From NCBI GenBank assembly GCA_019745555.1, contig JAIESX010000041.1, positions 1 through 45,478 of the forward strand: a stretch of DNA of 45,478 nt, written 5' to 3'. Position 1 is the stretch's first letter; every line of letters begins with the position of its first letter. The position numbers and the translations under genes were made by a program. Positions 8,263 through 16,890 of this stretch are shown here, piece by piece. Below the pieces are notes generated by a model that had not been told where the DNA came from, searched no databases, and saw only the letters and a program-made list of their open reading frames with translations. The DNA is from Burkholderiaceae bacterium (lineage in GTDB: Bacteria > Pseudomonadota > Gammaproteobacteria > Burkholderiales > Burkholderiaceae_C).

Positions 8263-8901
8263 TCAGGCGGCGTAATCCAGCACGGCGAAGAAGTGCAGGC
8301 CGGTGCCGGTGGCGACAAAGGCATGCCAGACGGCGTGCGCGTATTTCATCTTCGAATCCAGCAGAAAGAAGACCACGCCCACGGTGTAGGCCAGGCCGCC
8401 CGCGACCAGCAGCACCAGGCCGGGCGTGGCCACGCGCTCGACCAGGGGCACGGCGGCGATCAGCACGATCCAGCCCATGGCCAGGTACAGGCCGGTGGAG
8501 AGCCAGGGATGGCTGAGCCGGTCGAAGGCCTTGAGCGTGATGCCCAGTGCGGCCATGGCCCAGACCAGGCCGAACAGCGTCCAGCCCCAGGGGCCGCCGA
8601 GCGCGCCCAGCGCGAACGGGGTGTAGCTGCCGGCGATGAAGAGGTAGATGGCGCCGTGGTCGAGCTTGAGGAAGACACGCTTGGCCCGGCCCGCGGGCAG
8701 GGCGTGGTAGAGCGTGGAGGTGAAGTAGAGCAGCACCATGGTGGCCGCAAAGACGGCCGCGCCCACGATGTTGGTGACGCTGAGCTGGCTGGCCGACACC
8801 AGCAGGAAGGGTGCGCCGACGAGCGCGGCGAGCAGGGCCACACCATGGCTCACGCTGTTGGCGATCTCCTCGCCCAGGGTCTGGGGACGTTCTTCGGTCA
8901 T
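8263..8901 (-). CDS. Hemolysin III family (PAQR-like) membrane protein
   Basis: A 212-aa integral membrane protein with seven predicted TM helices. It has the family motifs EEIANSVSHG near the N-terminus, STLYHAL (about 62-68) with a conserved Ser and His, and DHGAIYLFIAGSYTPF (about 80-95). Near the C-terminus, HAVWHAFVATGTGLHF completes the metal-binding histidine set typical of the PAQR/YqfA/HlyIII superfamily. The physiological role in bacteria is uncertain, with links to membrane lipid homeostasis; the name reflects history rather than demonstrated haemolysis. It is probably transcribed alone or followed by nothing, since the next gene converges on it. Confidence 0.88.
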   Translation of the reverse strand: MTEERPQTLGEEIANSVSHGVALLAALVGAPFLLVSASQLSVTNIVGAAVFAATMVLLYFTSTLYHALPAGRAKRVFLKLDHGAIYLFIAGSYTPFALGALGGPWGWTLFGLVWAMAALGITLKAFDRLSHPWLSTGLYLAMGWIVLIAAVPLVERVATPGLVLLVAGGLAYTVGVVFFLLDSKMKYAHAVWHAFVATGTGLHFFAVLDYAA

Positions 8902-8956
8902 GTGCGCATTCTCGGACGGGTTTGTGTCGCGGACATGAAGCGGCCGTGCAGCGGTT

Positions 8957-9151
8957 TCATGGGCGCCGGCGTTCCTTGTCGTAGTCCTCGTAGGACTGGC
9001 GGTTCACGCGGGCCATGCAGTCTTCGTAGCCACCCGGCGGCAGCTTGCGGCATTCGTTTTCCGCACCGGCACGCCCGCCTTCGTACCAGGCGCGGGCGGT
9101 GCAGCCGGGCAGGGCGGCGAGGGCGAGTAGGAGTGGGACGAGCGGACGCAT
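8957..9151 (-). CDS. Small putative lipoprotein
   Basis: A 64-aa protein whose start at 9151 precedes a short hydrophobic signal and lipobox LPGC (cysteine about residue 17), so it is probably a lipoprotein. The mature part is short and charged, with two more cysteines, and ends in a basic ERRRP tail. Small lipoproteins of this kind are common in Burkholderiales, but I recognise no characterised family. It lies 55 bp upstream of the hemolysin III gene in the same direction and could share its transcript. It is divergent from the YbaK gene. Confidence 0.6.
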   Translation of the reverse strand: MRPLVPLLLALAALPGCTARAWYEGGRAGAENECRKLPPGGYEDCMARVNRQSYEDYDKERRRP

Positions 9152-9226
9152 GGTGGCCAGTGTAGGGCAAGTGGTGTGCGGGTCGGGCTTGCTAAAGTGC
9201 GCGCTTTGCGCTGTATCAAAACGACC

Positions 9227-9694
9227 ATGAGCCTGCAGTCCGTCCGCGAATTCTTTGCCTCCCGCCAGCTGGACATCCCCATCATCGAGCTGGAAGTCAG
9301 CACCGCCACGGTGGCCTTGGCGGCCGAGGCCCATGGCGTGCCGCCGGGGCGCATTGCCAAGACCCTGGCCTTTCGCCTAGGCGACGGCCGCGTGGTGCTG
9401 CTGGTCTGCGCGGGGGACCAGCGCATCGACAACCGCAAGTTCAAGGAGGCTTTCGGTCGGGGCCGCATGCTGCCGCCCGAGGAGGTGGCCGAGCTCACGG
9501 GCCATCCGGTGGGCGGTGTCTGCCCCTTCGGCCTGGCGCAGCCGCTGCCCGTCTACCTGGACGTGGCCCTGCAGCAGTACGAGGAGGTGCTGCCCGCGGC
9601 CGGCAGCACGACGAGTGCGGTGCGCCTGTCCCCCGCGCGCCTGGCCGAGATCACGGGCGGTCAGTGGGTCGACGCCTGCCAGTCAGCGCTCTGA
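9227..9694 (+). CDS. YbaK/EbsC family aminoacyl-tRNA deacylase
   Basis: A 155-aa protein of the YbaK/ProX fold that hydrolyses mischarged aminoacyl-tRNA, such as Cys-tRNA(Pro) or Ala-tRNA(Pro). ATG at 9227 gives the usual length; the frame extends upstream without homology. RIAKTLAFRL (about 44-53) contains the lysine of the K-T motif used for catalysis, and GGVCPFGLAQPLPVYLD (about 99-115) matches the conserved G-x-S/C-P-F-G region. Which tRNA it edits cannot be told. Its stop is adjacent to the stop of the convergent META-domain lipoprotein. Confidence 0.85.
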   Translation: MSLQSVREFFASRQLDIPIIELEVSTATVALAAEAHGVPPGRIAKTLAFRLGDGRVVLLVCAGDQRIDNRKFKEAFGRGRMLPPEEVAELTGHPVGGVCPFGLAQPLPVYLDVALQQYEEVLPAAGSTTSAVRLSPARLAEITGGQWVDACQSAL

Positions 9695-9695
9695 C

Positions 9696-10421
9696 TCAGG
9701 GCCGCCGCGCGACGATGCGCTGGCCCTGTGCACCGATGAGCTGCAGCGTGCCATCGTCGGCGATGTCGAAGCGCTGCACGGCGGCGAGCTGGCGCAGGTA
9801 GCGGCTTTCCACATCCATGAGTGCAGGGGCGCAGGCCATGCGTGTGGCTGCGCCCGGTGCCAGGCGCAGACCTTCGCCGCTGAGCGTGTAGCTGCTGGTG
9901 TAGCGGTTGCAGCCGGCCCGGCCGCTGACGCGGCCACGGGCGTCGAACTGCAGCGTGAGCTGCGCGTCCGCCGGCAGGCCGCCGTCCAGCGCGCTGACCT
10001 GCCATGCGCCATGCAGCAGGGCGGCGGGCTCGCCGCCGCAACCGGCGTAGCGGCGTTCGTCCAGGCGCACCAGGACTTCATAGGGGTGCGGCATGCCGCT
10101 CATGCTGTCGCGGCAGGTGCGGGCCTTGGTCCAGACCTCGATGATCCGGCCCTCGTGCATGCCGGCCAGACGCATGCCGCTGGCGCTGGGCGCCGGACGC
10201 ATCTGGACGCTGAAGGACTGTTCGCCGGCCTGCCACTGCAGCTGCTCACCGGTGAGTACCAGGGACCAGGACGGCTCCTGGCCGCGGGCGCGCAGCGGCG
10301 CCTCGCCGTCGCCGGACGCCGCGGGCGACGGCGTGAGCTGCGCGCAGGCGCCGAGCAGGCTGGCGACGATCAGTGCACCGCCGAGGTGCCAGCGTGGGCG
10401 TGCAATGGCTTGCTTGTGCAT
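9696..10421 (-). CDS. META domain lipoprotein (HslJ-like)
   Basis: A 241-aa protein with an N-terminal signal and lipobox LLGAC (cysteine about residue 26), so probably an envelope lipoprotein. Residues about 45-130 form a domain beginning GQEPSWSLVLTGEQL, of the type that often precedes META domains in proteobacterial lipoproteins. Residues about 138-240 form the META/HslJ domain, with GAWQVSALDG at the start and GRAGCNRYTSSYTL in the centre. META proteins are linked to heat-shock and antibiotic tolerance, but the molecular activity is unknown. It stands alone and is divergent from the HD-GYP gene. Confidence 0.75.
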   Translation of the reverse strand: MHKQAIARPRWHLGGALIVASLLGACAQLTPSPAASGDGEAPLRARGQEPSWSLVLTGEQLQWQAGEQSFSVQMRPAPSASGMRLAGMHEGRIIEVWTKARTCRDSMSGMPHPYEVLVRLDERRYAGCGGEPAALLHGAWQVSALDGGLPADAQLTLQFDARGRVSGRAGCNRYTSSYTLSGEGLRLAPGAATRMACAPALMDVESRYLRQLAAVQRFDIADDGTLQLIGAQGQRIVARRP

Positions 10422-10601
10422 GGGGTTAATCCTGAGCAGGAGAAGAGGAGAAAGACTGCACGATGATATTCATTCCGGCGCAGATCCGTCGATATACAGA
10501 GATGGAACCTGCGTCCCGCCCCCGGGGCCAAGGCGCTCCAGGGTGCAGACGAAAGGGGGGCTTGCATGAAATGTGCTGCAGGATTTGTAGCAAAGTCGCT
10601 T

Positions 10602-10650
10602 CATGCCCATGTACATCGGACATGGCATGAGGCATTTCATGGCCTAGAAT
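10602..10650 (+). promoter_or_regulatory. Candidate promoter with CATG-rich dyad upstream of HD-GYP gene
   Basis: TAGAAT at 10645-10650 is a good -10 candidate about 50 bp before the HD-GYP start; the -35 is poor. Just upstream lies an imperfect inverted repeat CATGCCCATGT (10602-10612) / ACATGGCATG (10620-10629) with a 7-nt spacer. A weak -35 with a dyad over it suggests an activator or repressor site. The rest of the 279-bp gap (10422-10700) shows nothing else I recognise. Confidence 0.4.
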
Positions 10651-10700
10651 CGGCAGCGTCTGCGGGCACCTGAACCGTCAGGGCGCAGACCCGTTTATTC

Positions 10701-11975
10701 ATGAAGCCATCCGAATCCGAACTGATCGACATCGCCGATTTGCGCATCGGGCTCTACGTCGAGCTCGATCTGGGCTGGATGTCCCACCCCTTTCCCACCG
10801 GCAGTTTCAAGATCAGCACGGTCAAGCAGATCGAGGTGATCCGCGGCCTGGGCCTCAAGCAGGTGCGCTGGGTGCCCGCCAAGAGCGATCCGCCGCATGA
10901 CGACAGCGGCGACAGTCGCCCGGTGCCGGACGAAGCGGCCGTCGCGCGTGCGCAGGCGCATGAGCGCGAGCTGCGCCGCCAGCGCGCCGCCCTGATCGAG
11001 GCGCAGCAGAAAAGCCTCAAGCTCTGCGAGCAGCGCTTCGGCGCAGCCCAGCAGCTGTATCGCCAGGTTCAGGAAGAGGTGCTGGAGCAGCCGCAGGCCG
11101 TGCGAGACCGCTGCATGGCCATGATCAGGCAGTGCATGGACGAGATGAACTGCGATGGCGAGTCGGCCATCCGTCTGCTCTCCGAAGGCGTGGGTGTGCG
11201 TGCCGCCATGCATCCGGTCAACGTCACCGTGATGTGCCTGCTGCTGGGCAAGGCCATGAACCTCGGCTACCAGGACCTGACGGACCTGGGCGTTGCCGCC
11301 TTTCTGCACGATGTGGGCAAGCTGCAGCTGCCGCAGCGCGTGCGCTGGTTCGAGGACGGTTTCTCGATCGAGGATTTCAAGCAGTACCAGGAGCATGTAT
11401 CCAAGAGCGTGGCCATCGGCAACCGCATGCAGCTCAGCGAGGGCGCGCTGATGGCCATCGCCCAGCACCACGAGATGATGGACGGCAGCGGCTTTCCGAT
11501 GAAGCCGCCGGCCAGCGAACTCAGCCTGGCTGCGCGCATCCTGGCCCTGGTCAACCGCTACGACAACCTCTGCAACCCGGTGCGTCTGGTCACGGCGCTG
11601 ACGCCGCACGAGGCCCTGTCCCTGCTGTTCGCGCAGCACAAGGTACGTTTCGACAACCTGGTGCTCAGCGCCTTCATCCGCATGATGGGCGTGTACCCGC
11701 CAGGTTCGGTGGTGCAGCTCATCGACGGCCGCTATGCGATCGTGGTCTCGGTCAACTCGGTGCGCCCGCTCAAGCCGCGCGTCATCGTGCACGACCCCTC
11801 GATTCCCAAGCACGAGGCGCTGATCCTCGATCTGGAGAGCCAGCCGCATATCGGCATCCGCCGCAGCCTCAAGCCGGCCAGCCTGCCGGCCGATGCGCTG
11901 GAGTATCTGGGGCCGCGCCAGCGCATCGCCTACTATTTCGAGAACTCGGGGCCGGCCCCTCTGGACGGCGCCTGA
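10701..11975 (+). CDS. DUF3391 and HD-GYP domain phosphodiesterase
   Basis: A 424-aa cytoplasmic protein predicted to hydrolyse cyclic di-GMP. Residues about 5-130 form the DUF3391 domain (IADLRIGLYVELDLGWMSHPF at its start, given here as IADLRIGLYV and LGWMSHPF). An HD-GYP domain follows, with H171, the HD pair at 203-204 in FLHDVGK, HHE at 256-258 and DGSGFP at 261-266. The signature tyrosine of GYP is phenylalanine here (GSGFP), a known variation; the metal ligands look intact, so activity is plausible. It is transcribed alone and ends at a strong bidirectional terminator. Confidence 0.88.
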   Translation: MKPSESELIDIADLRIGLYVELDLGWMSHPFPTGSFKISTVKQIEVIRGLGLKQVRWVPAKSDPPHDDSGDSRPVPDEAAVARAQAHERELRRQRAALIEAQQKSLKLCEQRFGAAQQLYRQVQEEVLEQPQAVRDRCMAMIRQCMDEMNCDGESAIRLLSEGVGVRAAMHPVNVTVMCLLLGKAMNLGYQDLTDLGVAAFLHDVGKLQLPQRVRWFEDGFSIEDFKQYQEHVSKSVAIGNRMQLSEGALMAIAQHHEMMDGSGFPMKPPASELSLAARILALVNRYDNLCNPVRLVTALTPHEALSLLFAQHKVRFDNLVLSAFIRMMGVYPPGSVVQLIDGRYAIVVSVNSVRPLKPRVIVHDPSIPKHEALILDLESQPHIGIRRSLKPASLPADALEYLGPRQRIAYYFENSGPAPLDGA

Positions 11976-11990
11976 GTTCCAGCCGGAATG

Positions 11991-12021
11991 AAAAAAGCCG
12001 CTGCAGCGCAGCGGCTTTTTT
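11991..12021. terminator. Strong bidirectional rho-independent terminator
   Basis: Perfect inverted repeat AAAAAAGCCGCTGC-AGC-GCAGCGGCTTTTTT (14-nt arms, 3-nt centre), giving a GC-rich stem with a U-run on either strand. It lies between the convergent HD-GYP gene (stop 11975) and the frc paralogue (stop at 12058). Confidence 0.92.
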
Positions 12022-12057
12022 CCGTCTCGGCCCACGCCGGACGGGCAGGGGAGCAGG

Positions 12058-13305
12058 TCAGATGGCCTTGGCGGCGCGCAGCTCCTCGAGCTGGGCTTTG
12101 GTGTAGCCCATCTGCAGCAGCACCTCCTCGGTGTGCTCACCCAGCAGGGGCGAGCGCGTGACCTCGGTCGGGCTGTCCGACAGCTTGATGGGGTTGCCCA
12201 CGCTGAGGTACTTGCCGCGCACGGGGTGATCGACCTCGACGATGGTGCCGGTCTCGCGCAGCGACTGGTCTTCGGCGATCTCCTTCATGGACAGGATGGG
12301 GCCGCAGGGGATGTCGTACTGGTTGAGGATGTCCATGGCCTCGAACTTGGTCTTGGTCTTGGTCCACTCCTCGATGCGGTCGAAGATCATCTTCTGGTGC
12401 GGCAGGCGGGCCGCCGGCGTGGCGAAATGCGGGTTGGTGATCCAGTCCTCCTCGCCGATCACCTTGCAGATCGCCGCCCAGGCGTTGGACTGGGTGATGA
12501 AGTAGATGTAGGCGTTGGGGTCCTTCTGCCAGCCCTTGCACTTGAGCACGGCGCCCGGCTGGCCGCCGCCCGAGGCGTTGCCGGCACGCGGCACGGCCTC
12601 GCCGAACTCGATCTCGGGGTATTGGGGGTACTCCTTGAGCACGCCGGTGCGCTCCAGGCGCTGCTGGTCGCGCAGCTTGACGCGGCAGAGGTTGAGCACG
12701 GCGTCCTGCATGGCGGCCAGGACCTTCTGGCCGCGGCCGGTCTTCTCACGCTGGAACAGGGCGGTGACGATGCCCAGGGCCAGGTGCAGGCCGGTGCCGC
12801 TGTCACCGATCTGCGCGCCGGTGACCATGGGCATGCCGTCGGGCTCGCCCGTGGTGGAGGCGGCACCGCCCGTGCACTGCGCCACGTTCTCATAGACCTT
12901 GCAGTCGACGTAGGGGCCGGGACCGAAGCCCTTGACCGAGGCCAGGATGATGCGCGGGTTGATCTCCTGGATCTTCTCCCACGGAAAACCCATGCGGTCG
13001 AGCGCGCCCGGGGCGAAGTTCTCGACCATGACGTCGCACTGCTTGATCAGGTTGACCAGCACTTCCTTGCCCTTGGGGTTCTTGGTGTCCAGGGTGATGG
13101 AGCGCTTGTTGTGGTTGAGCATGGTGAAGTACAGGCTGTCGGCGCCCTCGACGTCGCGCAGCTGCGCGCGCGTGGCGTCACCTTCGCCGGCCCTTTCCAC
13201 CTTGATCACGTCTGCGCCGAACCACGCCAGCAACTGTGTGCAGGTGGGGCCCGACTGCACGTGCGTGAAGTCGAGGATGCGGACTCCTTCGAGTGCCTTG
13301 GTCAT
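12058..13305 (-). CDS. frc: Formyl-CoA:oxalate CoA-transferase paralogue (class III CoA-transferase)
   Basis: A 415-aa class III (CaiB/BaiF) CoA-transferase close to oxalate CoA-transferases. The catalytic aspartate is about D168 in [11 protein letters not shown]17 and the conserved [18 protein letters not shown] segment (about 201-219) are present. It differs from its neighbour at 13555 in a shorter segment before the catalytic Asp ([11 protein letters not shown]) and in the glycine lid, which reads NASGGGQPG with Ser in place of the first Gly of GGGG. It has its own promoter region and lies between two terminators, so it is expressed separately from oxc-frc. It may prefer another CoA donor, such as acetyl-CoA or succinyl-CoA; that is inference. 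The product is cytoplasmic. Confidence 0.85.
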   Translation of the reverse strand: MTKALEGVRILDFTHVQSGPTCTQLLAWFGADVIKVERAGEGDATRAQLRDVEGADSLYFTMLNHNKRSITLDTKNPKGKEVLVNLIKQCDVMVENFAPGALDRMGFPWEKIQEINPRIILASVKGFGPGPYVDCKVYENVAQCTGGAASTTGEPDGMPMVTGAQIGDSGTGLHLALGIVTALFQREKTGRGQKVLAAMQDAVLNLCRVKLRDQQRLERTGVLKEYPQYPEIEFGEAVPRAGNASGGGQPGAVLKCKGWQKDPNAYIYFITQSNAWAAICKVIGEEDWITNPHFATPAARLPHQKMIFDRIEEWTKTKTKFEAMDILNQYDIPCGPILSMKEIAEDQSLRETGTIVEVDHPVRGKYLSVGNPIKLSDSPTEVTRSPLLGEHTEEVLLQMGYTKAQLEELRAAKAI

Positions 13306-13352
13306 GAGTGAACTCCTATGATGCTAAATAATAAGTAATTCTTATGAATAGT

Positions 13353-13386
13353 AAGACCGGGTCTTCTATATGACTTGAGCATTATA
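13353..13386 (-). promoter_or_regulatory. Promoter and operator-like dyad for the second frc gene
   Basis: On the minus strand a perfect TATAAT -10 element lies at 13381-13386 (plus strand ATTATA), about 75 bp before the ATG at 13305. No good -35 is seen at 17 bp. Just downstream of the expected start of transcription is the palindrome AAGACCGGGTCTT (13353-13365, 6-bp arms around one G), a plausible repressor site. A second short inverted repeat, ATAAGTAATTCTTAT, is at 13331-13345. Confidence 0.55.
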
Positions 13387-13507
13387 GGGGCTTCATGCGA
13401 CTCAAACCATCGTCGTTTTTTATGCACTTCGCGGTCTGCACTGATACGTAGCACGATAGGTATGCTGAATCATCTATGCAAGTGCGGATGCACGAAGCCG
13501 TGCAAGA

Positions 13508-13533
13508 AAAACGGCGCCCGAAGGCGCCGTTTT
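13508..13533 (-). terminator. Rho-independent terminator of oxc-frc operon with UUCG loop
   Basis: On the minus strand AAAACGGCGCC-TTCG-GGCGCCGTTTT is an 11-bp stem closed by a C(UUCG)G tetraloop and followed by a U-run, 22 bp after the frc stop at 13555. It separates oxc-frc from the second frc gene. Confidence 0.9.
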
Positions 13534-13554
13534 CAGAGGGGCTGATCGCGAGGA

Positions 13555-14829
13555 TCAGACCGCCTTGTTGCTGTGCATGGCAGCGATCTGGTCCTTGCTG
13601 TAGCCCAGCTCGGCCAGCACCTCGTCGGTGTGCTCGCCCAGCAGGGGAGAGGCCGTGATCTCGGGCTTCATGTCCGAGAACTTGATCGGGCTGCCCACGG
13701 TGTAGTAGCTGCCGCGCACGGGGTGCGGCACTTCCACGATGGAGCCGCTCTTGCGCAGCGACTCGTCCACCAGCAGTTCCTTCATCGACAGCACCGGAGC
13801 GCAAGGAATGTCGTACTTGCGGAAGATGTCGACAGCCTCGTACTTGGTCTTGTCCTTGATGAAGTTCTCGATGGTGGCGAAGATCTCGTCGATGTGCGGC
13901 TGGCGGGCCTTGGCCGTGGTGTAGGCCGGGTCGGTCTTCCACTCGGGCTTGCCCAGCGCGTCGCAGATCGGCTCCCAGGCGTGGCCCTGGATGGTGAAGT
14001 AGATGTAGGCGTTGGGGTCGGTCTCCCAGCCCTTGCACTTGAGGATCCAGCCCGGCTGGCCGCCACCGCCGGCGTTGCCGCCGCGCGGGGTGACCTTGTC
14101 CTTGAAGTACTCCATCTCGTGCGGGTACTGGGGATACTCTTCCAGGTAGCCCACCTTCTCCAGGCGCTGCTGGTCGCGCATCTTCACGCGGCACAGGTTG
14201 AGCACGGCGTCCTGCATGGACACGGCCACCTTCTGGCCCTTGCCGGTCTGCTGGCGGCCGATGATGGCCGTCAGGATGCCGATGGCCAGGTGCATGCCGG
14301 TGTTGGAGTCACCCAGGGCAGCCGCGGAAATGGTCGGGGCAGAGTTCTCGCCCTTCCACCAGCCGGTGGTCGAGGCGGCGCCGCCGGCGCACTGCGCCAC
14401 GTTCTCGTAGACCTTGAGGTCCTCGTAGTGGTGGCCTTCGCTGAAGCCCTTGACGGACGCCAGGATCATGCCGGGGTTGAGCTTCTGGATGTACTCCCAG
14501 GTGAAGCCCATGCGGTCCAGCGCGCCGGGGCCGAAGTTCTCGACCATGACGTCTGACTTCTTGATCAGCTTCTCCAGCACTTCCTTGCCTTCCTTGGTCT
14601 TGGTGTCCAGGGTCAGGGAACGCTTGTTGCTGTTGAGCATGGTGAAGTACAGCGCGTCGGCATCGGGGATGTCGCGCAGCTGGCTGCGGGTCACGTCACC
14701 GGCGCCGGGGCGCTCGACCTTGATCACGTCAGCGCCGAACCAGGCCAGCAGCTGGGTGCAGGCGGGACCGGCTTGCACGTGCGTGAAGTCGATGATCTTG
14801 ATGCCCTTGAGGGGTTTGTTTCCAGACAT
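13555..14829 (-). CDS. frc: Formyl-CoA:oxalate CoA-transferase
   Basis: Moves CoA from formyl-CoA to oxalate, giving oxalyl-CoA and formate in the cytoplasm. At 424 aa it is close to Oxalobacter Frc and E. coli YfdW. The catalytic aspartate is about D174 in [13 protein letters not shown], and the mobile lid [11 protein letters not shown] is intact near 250-260. [10 protein letters not shown] (44-53) carries Gln where Oxalobacter Frc has Trp48, as in YfdW. It lies 32 bp downstream of oxc and forms an operon with it. A GGAGAAA-type ribosome site precedes the ATG at 14829. I consider this the primary Frc; the paralogue at 12058 is more divergent. Confidence 0.93.
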   Translation of the reverse strand: MSGNKPLKGIKIIDFTHVQAGPACTQLLAWFGADVIKVERPGAGDVTRSQLRDIPDADALYFTMLNSNKRSLTLDTKTKEGKEVLEKLIKKSDVMVENFGPGALDRMGFTWEYIQKLNPGMILASVKGFSEGHHYEDLKVYENVAQCAGGAASTTGWWKGENSAPTISAAALGDSNTGMHLAIGILTAIIGRQQTGKGQKVAVSMQDAVLNLCRVKMRDQQRLEKVGYLEEYPQYPHEMEYFKDKVTPRGGNAGGGGQPGWILKCKGWETDPNAYIYFTIQGHAWEPICDALGKPEWKTDPAYTTAKARQPHIDEIFATIENFIKDKTKYEAVDIFRKYDIPCAPVLSMKELLVDESLRKSGSIVEVPHPVRGSYYTVGSPIKFSDMKPEITASPLLGEHTDEVLAELGYSKDQIAAMHSNKAV

Positions 14830-14861
14830 GGTTTTCTCCTTGGTGAAACAGTCTTGTGGAC

Positions 14862-16598
14862 TTACTTTTTGATCGCGGCTGCGGGATTCAGGCTCGTGAT
14901 ACGACCGCTTTCGGTGCCGGCCGTCTCATCGATGATGGCATTGATCAGGGTAGGCTTGCCGGACTTGAGGGCTTCTTCGATGCCCTTGCGCAGTTCGGCC
15001 GGGGTCTGGGCATAGACGCCCACGCCACCGAAGGCTTCCATGAGCTTCTCGTAGCGGGAGTCCTTGACGAACACCGTCGGGGCCACGTCCTTGCCGCCGG
15101 TGGGGTTCACGTCGGTGCCACGGTAGACGCCGTTGTTGTTGAAGATGACCACGCAGACCGGCAGGTTGTAGCGGGCGATGGTCTCGACTTCCATGCCCGA
15201 GAAGCCGAAGGCGCTGTCGCCGCAGACGGCGATGACGCGCTCGCCGGTCTCGACGGCGGCGGCCACGGCAAAGCCCATGCCGATGCCCATCACGCCCCAG
15301 GTGCCCACGTCCAGGCGCTTGCGCGGCTTGTACATGTCGACGATGGAGCGGGTGAAGTCCAGCGCGTTGGCGCCTTCGTTGACCATCACGGTGTCGGGGT
15401 AGGCCTTGAAGATGTCACGCACCACGTTGAGCGCGCTGTGGAAGTTCATCGGCTTCGGATCCTTGGCCAGGGTCTCGGCCATCTTGGCGATGTTCTTCGA
15501 CTTCTTGTCGTTGATGGCGTTGAGCCACTCGGCCGGCGGCTTGGTCCAGTTGTTGCCGATGCCGGCGAGCAGGGCGGCAACGCTGGAGCCGATGTCACCG
15601 GCGATGGGCGCGTCGATGCGCACGTTGCTGTCGAACTCGGTGGAGGCGATATCGATCTGGATGAACTTCTGGCCACCCCAGTCCTTGTGGTCCTTGCCAC
15701 CCCAGGTCTTGCCCTTGCCGTGCGAGAGCAGCCAGTTCAGGCGCGCGCCCACGAGCAGCACCACGTCGGCTTCGGGCAGCACGAAGGAGCGTGCAGCAGC
15801 GGCCGATTGCGGGTGCGTGTCGGGCAGGATGCCCTTGGCCATGGACATGGGCAGGTAGGGGATGCCGGTCTTCTCGACCAGGGCCTGGATATCGGCGTCG
15901 GCCTGGGCGTAGGCGGCACCCTTGCCCAGCAGGATCAGCGGCTTCTTGGCGCCCTTGAGCAGATTGAGGGCGCGATCGATCGACTCGGGGGCGGGGATCT
16001 GGCGCGGCGCCGGATCGACGACCTTGATCAGCGAGTTCTTGCCGGCCAGCGCGTCCATGGTCTGCGAGAACAGCTTGGCCGGCAGGTCCAGGTAGACACC
16101 GCCCGGGCGGCCGGAGACGGCAGCGCGGATGGCGCGGGCGATGCCGACGCCGATGTCTTCGGCGTGCAGCACGCGGAAAGCGGCCTTGCACAGGGGCTTA
16201 GCGATGGCCAGCTGGTCCATCTCCTCGTAGTCACCCTGCTGCAGGTCGACGATCTCGCGCTCGGAAGAGCCGGAGATCAGGATCATGGGCCAGCAGTTGG
16301 TCGTGGCGTTGGCCAGCGGCACCAGGCCGTTGAGGAAGCCGGGGGCGGACACCGTCAGGCACACGCCGGGAATGCCCTTGGCGCCATTGAGGAAGCCGGC
16401 GATGGCGGCGGCATTGCCCGCGTTCGCCTCGTGGCGGAAGGAGATCACGCGCATGCCTTCGGCCTGCATCATGCGGGTCAGGTCCGTGACCGGAATGCCC
16501 GGCAGGCCGTAGATGTTGGTGATCCCGTTGAGTTTCAGAGCATCAATGACGAGGTGGAAACCGTCGGTCAGTTCTCTGGTCTGGGCGTCGTTGGACAT
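14862..16598 (-). CDS. oxc: Oxalyl-CoA decarboxylase
   Basis: ThDP-dependent enzyme converting oxalyl-CoA to formyl-CoA and CO2. The 578-aa length fits the family. [16 protein letters not shown] (about 54-69) contains the catalytic Glu of the N-terminal pyrimidine-binding domain. The middle domain has [14 protein letters not shown], and the C-terminal ThDP domain has the [19 protein letters not shown] to NNNGVY span typical of the diphosphate-binding motif. The enzyme acts in the cytoplasm with Frc. It is the first gene of oxc-frc, with a leader of roughly 170 nt and an FNR-like box upstream. The Crp/Fnr gene is divergent from it. The call is secure. Confidence 0.95.
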   Translation of the reverse strand: MSNDAQTRELTDGFHLVIDALKLNGITNIYGLPGIPVTDLTRMMQAEGMRVISFRHEANAGNAAAIAGFLNGAKGIPGVCLTVSAPGFLNGLVPLANATTNCWPMILISGSSEREIVDLQQGDYEEMDQLAIAKPLCKAAFRVLHAEDIGVGIARAIRAAVSGRPGGVYLDLPAKLFSQTMDALAGKNSLIKVVDPAPRQIPAPESIDRALNLLKGAKKPLILLGKGAAYAQADADIQALVEKTGIPYLPMSMAKGILPDTHPQSAAAARSFVLPEADVVLLVGARLNWLLSHGKGKTWGGKDHKDWGGQKFIQIDIASTEFDSNVRIDAPIAGDIGSSVAALLAGIGNNWTKPPAEWLNAINDKKSKNIAKMAETLAKDPKPMNFHSALNVVRDIFKAYPDTVMVNEGANALDFTRSIVDMYKPRKRLDVGTWGVMGIGMGFAVAAAVETGERVIAVCGDSAFGFSGMEVETIARYNLPVCVVIFNNNGVYRGTDVNPTGGKDVAPTVFVKDSRYEKLMEAFGGVGVYAQTPAELRKGIEEALKSGKPTLINAIIDETAGTESGRITSLNPAAAIKK

Positions 16599-16678
16599 GG
16601 TGCAGTCTCTCTAGGTTTTTGGACGTCTTTGGAAGTCGGGCGACCCGGCTGGCAAATACCTGCGGCTCCAGGGGTTAA

Positions 16679-16710
16679 GGCAGCCCCGGGAGCGCGCAGG
16701 CGGGGCTGCC
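16679..16710 (-). promoter_or_regulatory. Stem-loop in the oxc leader
   Basis: GGCAGCCCC (16679-16687) and GGGGCTGCC (16702-16710) form a perfect 9-bp stem with a 14-nt loop. On the minus strand it lies within the predicted oxc 5' leader, about 80-110 nt before the ATG. No U-run follows, so it is not a normal terminator; it could stabilise mRNA or be a protein site. Confidence 0.5.
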
Positions 16711-16771
16711 AGTGTTGCCATCTCACGCGGCTTCACGAGGGTGGCGCCGGGTTGCTTGGTAACGCCGGGTT

Positions 16772-16813
16772 ATGATAGGAAGCGATCTGTTTTTCGCCAT
16801 TGACCACGGTCAA
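16772..16813 (-). promoter_or_regulatory. FNR-like box and -10 element of the oxc promoter
   Basis: TTGACCACGGTCAA at 16800-16813 is a perfect palindrome with the spacing of an FNR box (TTGAT-N4-ATCAA). On the minus strand a TATCAT -10 candidate lies at 16772-16777. Its centre is 32 bp from the box centre, which is what a class II FNR/CRP promoter has (box at -41.5). The same box is about 84 bp from the Crp/Fnr gene start and could also autoregulate it. Confidence 0.7.
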
Positions 16814-16890
16814 TTTTCGGGACAAATGACCGGCTTCCAGAGGGAAGACGGCCCGCAACAGGCGACAGGCCGACGCGATTCCAGGACCCC

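Noticed and set aside
14856..16775. Open frame of 639 codons on the plus strand
   Set aside because: It is antisense to oxc, which is certain from its ThDP motifs.
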